The notes beneath the pieces are model-generated. The model had not been told where the DNA came from. It searched no databases and worked only from the letters and a program-made list of their open reading frames with translations. From Nocardia altamirensis NBRC 108246 (GTDB lineage: Bacteria; Actinomycetota; Actinomycetes; Mycobacteriales; Mycobacteriaceae): a stretch of 34,019 nucleotides of DNA. The stretch spans positions 1 to 34,019 of the forward strand of contig NZ_BDAY01000109.1 of assembly GCF_001612685.1 (NCBI RefSeq), written 5' to 3'. Of the stretch, positions 22,871-30,355 are shown piece by piece; the stretch's first letter is position 1; the number at the start of each line of letters is the position of its first letter. The translations under genes and the position numbers were made by a program.

Positions 22871-23590
22871 AACAACTCCCCTCGCGCGTAGAGAAGGTGA
22901 TTCGGCAACGCATGCCGAAGGCCGACCGGGCGACGATCGTCGAATGGCATCGGGCCGAGCGCGGATTCAGCACGGAGACCTATCTTTTGGCGCTCGACGG
23001 CGTCGAAGGCGCCGACGAGCCGCTCGGCTTGGTGTTCCGCAGGCCGCCGGCGACGCCGATGTTCCCCGACTACGACCTGCGCCGTCAGTTCCTGGTGATG
23101 AAACGGCTTGCCGCGACGGATATTCCGGCGCCGACTGTGCGCTGGATGGACACCGCCGACCATCGAGCGGGCGATCACCTGGCTGCGCGACCATTGCTAC
23201 GACCCCGACCATGTGACGCTCTGCTGGGGCGACTCCCGGTTGTCGAATGTGCTGTACGGCCCGGACTATTCGGTGCTCGGCGCGCTCGACTGGGAGATCG
23301 GCTACCTCGGCGACCACGAAGCCGACCTGGCCTGGCTGCTGCTCACCGATTGGGTGTCCAGCGAGTACCTGAGCATTCCGCGCCTGCCAGGCACCCCGAG
23401 CCGCGAGGAGACTATCGCGCGGTACGAGGCGGCGACCGGCTGGCCGGTGCGGCGGCTGCGCTTCAACGAGATCCTCGGCGCGGTCCTGATGGCGCTGGCG
23501 CTGCTGCGGATCCAGGTCGTCCTCGGCATCGGCGACCTGTCTGCAGTGGCCGTCGCGCGGCTGGATCCGCTGCTCAGCGAAGGGCCCTAG
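22849..23590 (+). pseudogene. Aminoglycoside-phosphotransferase-like (ACAD10-type) kinase with internal deletion
   Basis: Two blocks of the same family lie in different frames. From ATG 22849 the first (about 105 aa) has RGFSTETYLLALDG and DYDLRRQFLVMKRLA, the N-lobe. The second, from about 23160, has IERAITWLRDHC, then VTLCWGDSRLSNVLY (phosphate-transfer loop) and LDWEIGYLGDHEADLAWLL, ending at TAG 23588. Intact relatives are about 340-350 aa with roughly 100 residues between these blocks, including the hinge segment. The deletion point is near 23155-23165 and also shifts the frame. The product would be inactive. The neighbouring TetR is also truncated, so this is a decayed divergent pair. 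Confidence 0.75.
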
Positions 23591-23646
23591 CACTTGACAC
23601 TCGTCTGCGCCGGGTGCCTACCGCCAGGCCGGTCAGCTGTGTGTTG

Positions 23647-24816
23647 CTACCCGGAAGGCAGCTCCCAGATCCGGATCTCCTCGATCAGCGAACTGGAGCT
23701 GGCACCCGGATCCATCAGCCACGTCCACCCCACCACCCCCAAAGTCCCACTGGGCAGCGGTGATTGGGTATCGAGGTACCGCAGTCGGTGGCCGTTCACG
23801 CTGATCACCAAATCAGCGCCGTCGATCGTAGTGCGGCACGAGGCACCGATCCGAGTCGCCTGATCCACGTGCAGTCCGGCCAGCCTGTCCTGTGCGGCGA
23901 GCACGGCAACCCTGGACTCGGCGGGCTGTCCCATCGAGATACCCCAATGCCCGGTACTGCTCACCGTGAACAGGTAGCGACGAGCGAAGAGTCCCGGCTC
24001 GCCCCGGCACGTCAGCCCGACTCCGCCCAATCCCGATTCGAGCCGCACCACGGCTTCCATACACGTATTCGTCGACGCGGGGACGGGCGCGATGGCATGG
24101 ACGATTTGAGTGCCGGCGACGGCCGTCAAACGGTATGCGCCGGAGACGTACTCGGTGTGCCCGGCGGTGTGCGGCCAGCCTGTGTCCGTGTTGTCGAAGC
24201 TGTCCTCCACCATCAACCGCCCGCCCAGTTCCGCGCAGAACGACGACTGGGGTTCCGCTCGGGCACTGCGGGGTTCAGGTTCCTCGTCGTCCCGCACCTG
24301 CCATCCGACGACGACCAGCACGACGACCAGCACGGTTGCGGCCGTCAGCCACAGCGGCCGGCGGCTCCTGCGACGCTGCCGCACCGCGGAGCCGACTTCC
24401 GCACGGACCGAATCATCTTCGGCGACCGCCGACTCACCCACGGTTGCCGGTTCCTCGGCCGCCGCGTCGTCGACGACATCGTTCAGTCCGCTGTGCTCGC
24501 CGAGGGCGTCTCTTGTCCGGATATAGCGCAGCCGCCAGGTCCGGCGATCTCCGCCGCCTGCGGGTGGCTCGACCCCGGCCTTATCGATGAGACGTAGGCA
24601 GGTGTCGATGAAGATCTCGTAGGTCTCCCACCGCGGCATGGTCGGGTTGTCCGGATTGATGATGTTGCCGATGGTGGCCTTGCTGATACCACCCCTGGTG
24701 CCTGGTCCACGGCCCGATGCGCGAGCGAGCGTTTTGAGGGAATCGGCCTGGGTGGTCCAACGCAGTTCGCGCAATTGGGTTTTGAGAACACGCAATTCGT
24801 GCAGCGGATCGGCCAT
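23647..24816 (-). CDS. Membrane-anchored HTH protein with extracellular LamG-like domain
   Basis: A 389-aa protein in three parts. Residues 1-105 are a cytoplasmic helical domain with an XRE-like HTH (around SLKTLARASGRGP and GISKATIGNIINP), the form of N-terminal module seen in actinobacterial multi-domain signalling proteins. Residues 106-153 are acidic and disordered, ending in a basic stop RQRRRSRRP. Residues 154-174 are a transmembrane helix, and 175-389 are extracellular, with four cysteines and a beta-rich pattern (SFDNTDTGWP, then alternating strands) like LamG/DUF1080 folds. GGGAGG just upstream fixes ATG 24816. It is divergent from the FAAL operon, 119 bases away, so it may be its sensor and regulator. 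Confidence 0.7.
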   Translation of the reverse strand: MADPLHELRVLKTQLRELRWTTQADSLKTLARASGRGPGTRGGISKATIGNIINPDNPTMPRWETYEIFIDTCLRLIDKAGVEPPAGGGDRRTWRLRYIRTRDALGEHSGLNDVVDDAAAEEPATVGESAVAEDDSVRAEVGSAVRQRRRSRRPLWLTAATVLVVVLVVVGWQVRDDEEPEPRSARAEPQSSFCAELGGRLMVEDSFDNTDTGWPHTAGHTEYVSGAYRLTAVAGTQIVHAIAPVPASTNTCMEAVVRLESGLGGVGLTCRGEPGLFARRYLFTVSSTGHWGISMGQPAESRVAVLAAQDRLAGLHVDQATRIGASCRTTIDGADLVISVNGHRLRYLDTQSPLPSGTLGVVGWTWLMDPGASSSSLIEEIRIWELPSG

Positions 24817-24826
24817 CTGGACCTCC

Positions 24827-24845
24827 CTGGTCGTATTGTGACCAG
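24827..24845. promoter_or_regulatory. Inverted repeat between the membrane HTH gene and the FAAL operon
   Basis: CTGGTC and GACCAG (6-bp arms, 7-base spacer GTATTGT) lie 11 bases upstream of the HTH gene start. A half-like GGTCACCAG occurs again near 24874-24882. It may be an operator for the divergent pair. Confidence 0.4.
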
Positions 24846-24935
24846 CTCCGTCCAAAGTTGTCCAGAATATCCGGTCACCAGCGCCGACTACCCGATGCTG
24901 GATCGGTACCACCGCCGAGCGGACGGAGTTCGACA

Positions 24936-26579
24936 ATGCACAGGAGTGCCAACGCGTTTGACGCACCGACCGTGGTCGACGCGATCGCCAGGAACGCAGG
25001 CGACGCCACAGTGACCATGCTCGACGAGGATGACGCGGGGACCGCCATCTCCTGGTCCGCGGTGCACCAGCAGGCTCGCCGAATGGCAACCGTGTTGGGC
25101 GCGAAGGGAATCGGCCCGAACCGGCGAGTGGGTGTGCTTGGTGACACGAGCATCGATCTCATCGCGGCCATCCAGGCCGTGTGGCTGGTCGGCGCGGCGG
25201 TGACGATACTGCCCGCCTTCGCGCCCGGCGCACCGGACGAGCACCGCCGAAACGTCGCCGCGATCATTGCCGACGCTCGGCTCGACCTCGTCGTCGCGGA
25301 TGGGCGGACCGCGCCCGCCGCGCACTACGTGCGAGGACGAGCAATGACGCTCGCTGCTCTCGTCACCGCCGCCCAAACCGTCGATCCGAGCTCACCGCGC
25401 CGGATCGCCCCCGCCAGCCTGGCGGTGCTGCAGTACACCAGTGGATCCACGCGAGCCCCCCGCGGCATCGCGATATCGCACGCGCACCTGGCCGCCAACC
25501 TCACAGCGATCGGCGGTGCCGTCGAGTACGGCAGCGGCACGCGCACCGACCGCGTGCTGAGCTGGCTACCGCTCTATCACGACCTGGGCCTGATCTGCTT
25601 CCTGGTGCTGCCGATGTCGGCGGGCGGCGAGCTCGTGCTGCAATCACCGATGGCATTCGCTCGACGGCCGGTGTCCTGGCTCGAGGCGATCGCGAAGCAC
25701 CGGATCACGGTGTCGGGCGCGCCGAACTTCGCATACGAGTTGATGACTCGTGTCCTTGCCCGCGGGTTGCCGCTCGATCTGAGCTCGCTTCGGCTGCTCA
25801 TCAGCGGCGGCGAACCGGTACACGCCGACACGATGGCGCGCTTCACCACCGCGGCGCGACGATGCGGTGTGGACCCGGCGGTGGTCACGCCTGCGTACGG
25901 ACTCGCTGAAGCCACTGTCGCGGTGACCATCTCGCTCCTCGGCGCCGGTGTGAGCGTGGACGAGGTCGATGCGCTTGTCTTGGAATCGACCGGGCGCGCG
26001 CTGCCGGCAGCACCGGGCGCGCGCACTCGGCACCTGGTGAAGCTCGGTCCCGCGGTGCGCGACACCTCGATACGAATCGTCGACCAGCGAACGAACGAGC
26101 CGCTCCCCGAACGAACCGTCGGCCACATCGAAGTGCGCGGTCCCTCCGTCGTCGGCAAGGGCTGGCTGCGCACCGGTGATATCGGCTATCTGACCGACGA
26201 TCGACAGCTGATCGTGTGCGGGCGGGCGAAGGACGTGCTGATCTCCTGCGGCCGCAACATCTTTCCCCAAGACGTGGAGGCGGCGGCGGCTCGGGCTCCA
26301 GGAATTCGTCCCGGTCGGGTCGCCGCCTTCGGGATACCCGGCGACCTCGGCGACAGCCTCGTGATCGCCGCCGAGGCGGACGGCGACGGCACGGACGAGC
26401 TGCGCCGCAGCATTGTCGCGGCCGTTCTCGACCGCGTCGGCCTGCGTCCGCATGCCGTCGTTGTCGTGCCGCCCGGCGAGCTGCCGAGAACCTCGTCGGG
26501 GAAGTTGCGCCGCGCCGAGGCGCGCCGCCGCTACGCGGCGCAAGCACTGGACAGATCCCAGGAAAGGACGTTCCCGTGA
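24936..26579 (+). CDS. Fatty acyl-AMP ligase (FAAL)
   Basis: A 547-aa adenylate-forming enzyme that activates a fatty acid as acyl-AMP and passes it to an acyl carrier protein. Core motifs: LQYTSGSTRAPRG (ATP-binding loop), WLPLYHDLGLI and YGLAEATVAV (both characteristic of FAALs rather than CoA ligases), GWLRTGDIGYL (hinge), and the C-terminal catalytic lysine in RTSSGKLRR. GGAG 7 bases upstream supports ATG 24936; longer frames lack it. It overlaps the ACP-GNAT gene by GTGA, so activation and carrier proteins are co-produced. The acid chain length is unknown. Confidence 0.87.
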   Translation: MHRSANAFDAPTVVDAIARNAGDATVTMLDEDDAGTAISWSAVHQQARRMATVLGAKGIGPNRRVGVLGDTSIDLIAAIQAVWLVGAAVTILPAFAPGAPDEHRRNVAAIIADARLDLVVADGRTAPAAHYVRGRAMTLAALVTAAQTVDPSSPRRIAPASLAVLQYTSGSTRAPRGIAISHAHLAANLTAIGGAVEYGSGTRTDRVLSWLPLYHDLGLICFLVLPMSAGGELVLQSPMAFARRPVSWLEAIAKHRITVSGAPNFAYELMTRVLARGLPLDLSSLRLLISGGEPVHADTMARFTTAARRCGVDPAVVTPAYGLAEATVAVTISLLGAGVSVDEVDALVLESTGRALPAAPGARTRHLVKLGPAVRDTSIRIVDQRTNEPLPERTVGHIEVRGPSVVGKGWLRTGDIGYLTDDRQLIVCGRAKDVLISCGRNIFPQDVEAAAARAPGIRPGRVAAFGIPGDLGDSLVIAAEADGDGTDELRRSIVAAVLDRVGLRPHAVVVVPPGELPRTSSGKLRRAEARRRYAAQALDRSQERTFP

Positions 26580-27490
26580 CCACAATCGACCGGGTCAGCG
26601 TCGGCACGGCCGCGCCTACGGCACACCGGGAAACACTGCGCGCCGAACTCGCGGACTTGTTGCACCACGATCCCGCGGCCCTTCCGGACACCGCTCGGCT
26701 GGTTGCGGACCTCGGTGCGGACAGTCTCGCCATGATGACCGTGTCGGTGTGGCTCGGCTCGCACGGCGTGCGCATGCAGACCGATCAAGGACGGCGCGGC
26801 ACCGTCGGCGATGTGCTGTCGCTCGCGCACGCCGTCGCGGACAAACCCGTTCAACTCACGATCCGCGCCGCGGGCACGGCATCGTCAGGCCCGCACCAGG
26901 TCCCCGAACTGGCGCCACCGCCGTCCGATCCGCTCGCCCCCGTCCTTGCGAGCTCGGTGTTTCGACTCGACGCCCTCCAACCCGCCGACACCGAGTACCT
27001 CTATGCGCTCGCGGTTCGTCCGGAGAACTGCTTCCGCTGGCGATACCGCGGGGTGCCGCCTGCACCCGAACGCTTCGTCGAAGAGCTGTGGACACAAGTC
27101 GTCACGCAGTACCTCGTGCGTCGCGTCGATGACAACCAACCTGCCGGGCATGTCGTCGCCTACAGCGCCGATCGCACCGGCAGCCACGCCTATGTCGGCG
27201 CCGTGTTCGAGCCGAGGTACGCAGGAACCGGGCTGGCCGCCGAGGTGATCGGCCTGTTCGTCCGATATCTGTTCCATACCTTCCCCTTTCGCAAACTCTA
27301 TCTGGAGGTTCCAGGATTCAACTGGCCGCAGCTGAGCAGTGGCGAGGGCCGGTACTTCCAGGTCGAGGGTCGACTGCGCGACCACGTCTATTACGCCGGG
27401 CGTTACTGGGACCAGTACGTCTGCGCGATCTACGCAGACCAGACGTCCGAGGAACCGACCTCGGCGTGCAATGAGAGGAAACCGTCATGA
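26576..27490 (+). CDS. Acyl carrier protein fused to GNAT N-acyltransferase
   Basis: A 304-aa fusion. Residues 15-90 are an ACP with the phosphopantetheine site LGADSLAMM (Ser50). Residues 90-120 are a Pro/Ala-rich linker. Residues 125-290 are a GNAT of the RimJ/RimL kind: FRLDALQPADTEYLYAL, then VGAVFEPRYAGTGLAAEVIG (acyl-carrier pyrophosphate-binding loop region, G-x-G-like) and LYLEVPGFN. GTG 26576 overlaps the FAAL stop and AAAGGA lies a few bases before. The order FAAL, ACP, acyltransferase parallels MbtM, MbtL and MbtK, which acylate a lysine side chain in mycobactin synthesis (known from that pathway); here ACP and GNAT are one chain. The amine acceptor is unknown. It overlaps the secreted protein gene by ATGA. 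Confidence 0.82.
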   Translation: MTTIDRVSVGTAAPTAHRETLRAELADLLHHDPAALPDTARLVADLGADSLAMMTVSVWLGSHGVRMQTDQGRRGTVGDVLSLAHAVADKPVQLTIRAAGTASSGPHQVPELAPPPSDPLAPVLASSVFRLDALQPADTEYLYALAVRPENCFRWRYRGVPPAPERFVEELWTQVVTQYLVRRVDDNQPAGHVVAYSADRTGSHAYVGAVFEPRYAGTGLAAEVIGLFVRYLFHTFPFRKLYLEVPGFNWPQLSSGEGRYFQVEGRLRDHVYYAGRYWDQYVCAIYADQTSEEPTSACNERKPS

Positions 27491-27852
27491 AATCACCTGT
27501 TCGCCGCGGAATGCTCGCAGGCGCATCGAGTCTCGGCATCGCCGCCGCAGCGCTCGCGCCAGTCGGCGCGGCTGCCGAGGATGCCCCAGCAGTGGAACCG
27601 GATCCCTTCTCCGCGTTGATGTTCGAGGCTGCCAGAGACCGGACGCCGCTGCCACCGTGCGTCGATGTCCGGCACTCGACCGATTGGCGCCAGAACAAGC
27701 TCGATGTCACGAACCGTTGCGACTACGGGGTCAATTGGTTCGTCGACAAGGAAGGACCCAACATGGATTGCCGGCACACTGCTGCGGGCCGCCACGACCG
27801 CGTCACCTGGGGTATTCAAGACGCCTATCACGGCACGTACAAGTGCGGGTGA
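27487..27852 (+). CDS. Small secreted four-cysteine protein, tendamistat-like
   Basis: A 121-aa protein with a signal peptide (basic start MKSPVRRG, hydrophobic core to about 25, cleavage likely after AAA near 30). The mature part has cysteines at 58, 78, 95 and 120. Spacings of 20, 17 and 25 resemble tendamistat (16, 18, 28), and WR follows the first cysteine by nine residues, as tendamistat has the inhibitory WRY after its first cysteine; here the third residue is Gln rather than Tyr. The CDYGV and final YKC also fit a small beta-sandwich of the alpha-amylase inhibitor type. The similarity is my reading, not a search result. Its ATG overlaps the stop of the ACP-GNAT gene, so the three genes form one transcript. 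Confidence 0.7.
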   Translation: MKSPVRRGMLAGASSLGIAAAALAPVGAAAEDAPAVEPDPFSALMFEAARDRTPLPPCVDVRHSTDWRQNKLDVTNRCDYGVNWFVDKEGPNMDCRHTAAGRHDRVTWGIQDAYHGTYKCG

Positions 27853-27861
27853 GTATGCGGG

Positions 27862-27887
27862 CGAATCCCGGGGCAGCCCGGGATTCG
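27862..27887 (+). terminator. Terminator of the FAAL operon
   Basis: CGAATCCCGGG and CCCGGGATTCG form a perfect 11-bp stem with loop GCAG, 10 bases after the stop codon. There is no U-run. Confidence 0.75.
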
Positions 27888-28031
27888 TCATGAGCGCTGC
27901 GGTCATGGTGTTTCGAGCGCGCCGGTCATTGGCTCAGACAGCGCGCGGACCTAGCCTCGGAGTGACCGATCCGACGGGCGGGGTTCGGCCATGGCCGCAT
28001 GCCACCGTCGAGTGCGACAGAGAGCGGAGAC

Positions 28032-29156
28032 ATGGGACCACTGCACGGCGTGAAAGTCATCGAGGTCGCCAGCCTCGCACCGGGTCCGTTCGGCGCGATG
28101 ATCCTCGCCGATCTCGGTGCCGAGGTGCTCCGGGTGGACCGTGGCGGCAAACCCGGCGAGGGCATCGTGTCACCGGAAGGCCCGCTGGACCGTGGAAAGC
28201 ACTGCATCACACTGGATCTGAAGGTCCCCGAGGATCGGGACACCTTGCTCGCGCTCGCGGAGCACGTCGACGTCTTCATCGAGGGATTCCGGCCCGGTGT
28301 GGCCGAACGGCTCGGCATCGGCCCCGCGGATCTGGCCGCCCGCAACCCGCGCCTGATCTACGGCCGGATGACCGGCTGGGGGCAGGAGGGCCCGCTGGCC
28401 CATACTGCCGGGCACGATATCGACTACATCGCGATCTCCGGCGCGCTCGGGCTCGCGGGCCGCGCGGGTGAGCCACCGGTGCCGCCCGCGAACATGCTCG
28501 CCGACTACGCGGGCGGCGGCATGCTGCTCGCGCTCGGCGTCCTCGGCGCGCTCTTCGAACGTGAGCGTTCCGGCAAGGGCCAGGTGATCGACGCGGCCAT
28601 GGTGGACGGCTCCGCCCTGTTCACGGCTTCGATGCACGGGCTGCACCATCTCGGCCTGTGGAACTTCCCGCGCGGGGAGAACATGCTCGACGGCGGCGCG
28701 CCGTTCTACGACACCTATGAATGCGCCGACGGCCAATATCTCGCGGTCGGCTGTGTCGAGATCCCGTTCTACAACCAGATGCTGGCCATCCTCGGCATCG
28801 ACGACCCCGACCTGCCCTTCCAACTCGACAAGAACGGCTGGCCGCAGCTCAAAGAGGTGCTCGGCGCCAAGTTCAAGGAACGCAGCCGCGACGAATGGGC
28901 CGAGGTGTTCGCGGGCTCCGATGCCTGTGTCGCCCCGGTGCTTTCGCCGTGGGAAGCCCCCGATCATCCGCACAACCAGGCCCGCGACGCCTTCATCGAG
29001 ATCAATGGTGTCCGCCAGCCTGCGCCGGCCCCGCGTTTCGGCCGCACGCCCGCCGCCACGCCTGCTCCACTGTCGGCCGATCCGGATCAGGTCCGCAAGC
29101 TGCTGGCCGGGTGGGGCGTCGACGCCGCGAGGATCGATCACGTCACCACACCCTGA
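28032..29156 (+). CDS. CaiB/BaiF-family alpha-methylacyl-CoA racemase
   Basis: A 374-aa type III CoA-transferase-fold protein. It opens MGPLHGVKVIEVASLAPGPF as in racemases of this family. The expected catalytic His is in GHDIDYIAISG and the Asp in NMLADYAGGG, and GKGQVIDAAMVDGSALF follows, as in the mycobacterial racemase MCR. It inverts the configuration of 2-methylacyl-CoA esters, needed for beta-oxidation of branched chains such as sterol side chains or pristanate. ATG 28032 is chosen for family length; AGAG 7 bases upstream is a weak ribosome site. It is transcribed rightward 179 bases after the FAAL operon, beyond its terminator. Confidence 0.85.
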   Translation: MGPLHGVKVIEVASLAPGPFGAMILADLGAEVLRVDRGGKPGEGIVSPEGPLDRGKHCITLDLKVPEDRDTLLALAEHVDVFIEGFRPGVAERLGIGPADLAARNPRLIYGRMTGWGQEGPLAHTAGHDIDYIAISGALGLAGRAGEPPVPPANMLADYAGGGMLLALGVLGALFERERSGKGQVIDAAMVDGSALFTASMHGLHHLGLWNFPRGENMLDGGAPFYDTYECADGQYLAVGCVEIPFYNQMLAILGIDDPDLPFQLDKNGWPQLKEVLGAKFKERSRDEWAEVFAGSDACVAPVLSPWEAPDHPHNQARDAFIEINGVRQPAPAPRFGRTPAATPAPLSADPDQVRKLLAGWGVDAARIDHVTTP

Positions 29157-29220
29157 AGCAGCCGCATTTCGCGGCAATTCGGTCCGGCACACCAGCCCGT
29201 TGTGCAGGAGGACGACGTCG

Positions 29221-30312
29221 GTGAACCAGCAGCTCAGCAGTGCCCGGCTTCCGTTCGAAACCCGAACGCGTGCAGTACCGTTGATAGTCATGCGCGGGGA
29301 GTGGCTGTTGATCGAATGCATCCGTCACGAGGCAACCGTGATGGCGGTGGGGCGCACGCCGATCGGGCTGGAGCCGCTCGACACGGCGCTCGGCGCGCAG
29401 CAGCTGCATACGGCGCGGCTGGCGATCAGTCAGGTGCGGGCGACCGGGCAGCGCTGGGAGGAGTTCTCCCGCTCTCGTGACGAGCACGTCATCGCCGAGC
29501 CCATCGCCAATGTGCTCGGCATGGTGCACGGGGTCCGCTTGTGGATCGGCACGCTGGACGACCAGGTGCCGCCGCGCACGCGCTCGGGTGCCTGGGACTG
29601 GAATCTCGACAAGATGACCGCGCTGGCCACCGACGAACTGCACGCGCTCTACGCGGTCCCGCCGGAGCGGCGCAGGACCGAGATTTCGCGGGTGTCGTCG
29701 CTGCGGCATGTCACCGCCGCGGAGGATCCGGCCGAGGCGCTGGCCGCGGCGCTGTCGGCGGACCAGAGCCTGGTGTATCAGAGCACCTGGCAGATCACCC
29801 GCGACGATCAGGTGCGCAGGGACATCAACTGGGCCGCGCGCGGTGGCATGGTCGGCAACCAGCGGTTCCTGCACGGCCTCACGCACGACATCACCGAGGG
29901 CTACGACGAGGACGCGCCGCTGCCGCCGCGCACCTTCGCCGAGGCGCTCGTCGATGCCGACCTCGACGGCGGCCCCGATGTCTACTACGCGCTCGTCGAC
30001 TTGAAGACGCTGACCGCTTATCGCTGGCTCGGCGCCGAAATGCCCGGCGTGGCTTGGGAACTCACCGGCGACCCGGCGCACGATCCGGCGCTGCACCCGG
30101 ACGACCTCTCGATCGCCAGGCAGATCGCCCGTGCCGTGCAGTACGGCCCCGCGACCGGGACGGTGCGGCTGCGCGATACCAGCGGCGGGTGGCTCGAGGT
30201 CGACGTGGAGGCCAAGCGGCTGGTGCTCACCCATACCCCGGAAATCGCCACCGCCCTGGTCGAGATCACCAGGCCTGGGTCGGGCAACCCAGGACTCACC
30301 GCTGGAGAGTGA
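29221..30312 (+). CDS. PAS/GAF-like sensory protein, function unknown
   Basis: A 363-aa soluble protein. AGGAGG 9 bases upstream supports GTG 29221; an in-frame ATG at 29291 would start at MRGEWLLIEC. The first 230 residues look like a PAS/GAF-type domain family of actinobacteria (RTEISRVSSLRHVTAAED, then INWAARGGMVGN and FLHGLTHDITEG), and the C-terminal 120 residues include TYRWLGAEMPGVAWELTG. I do not know a precise function. It lies between the racemase and the acyl-CoA dehydrogenase in the same direction with short gaps (64 and 43 bases), so it may be in the same operon. Confidence 0.6.
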   Translation: MNQQLSSARLPFETRTRAVPLIVMRGEWLLIECIRHEATVMAVGRTPIGLEPLDTALGAQQLHTARLAISQVRATGQRWEEFSRSRDEHVIAEPIANVLGMVHGVRLWIGTLDDQVPPRTRSGAWDWNLDKMTALATDELHALYAVPPERRRTEISRVSSLRHVTAAEDPAEALAAALSADQSLVYQSTWQITRDDQVRRDINWAARGGMVGNQRFLHGLTHDITEGYDEDAPLPPRTFAEALVDADLDGGPDVYYALVDLKTLTAYRWLGAEMPGVAWELTGDPAHDPALHPDDLSIARQIARAVQYGPATGTVRLRDTSGGWLEVDVEAKRLVLTHTPEIATALVEITRPGSGNPGLTAGE

Positions 30313-30355
30313 CCGTAAGATACGCTAGTCGGTGAATGTCTCGAAAGGACGGGCG

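Noticed and set aside
22461..22973. Intact TetR regulator of 170 residues
   Set aside because: The first 45 residues of the frame lack any HTH and overlap the phosphotransferase N-terminus, so the gene is a remnant.
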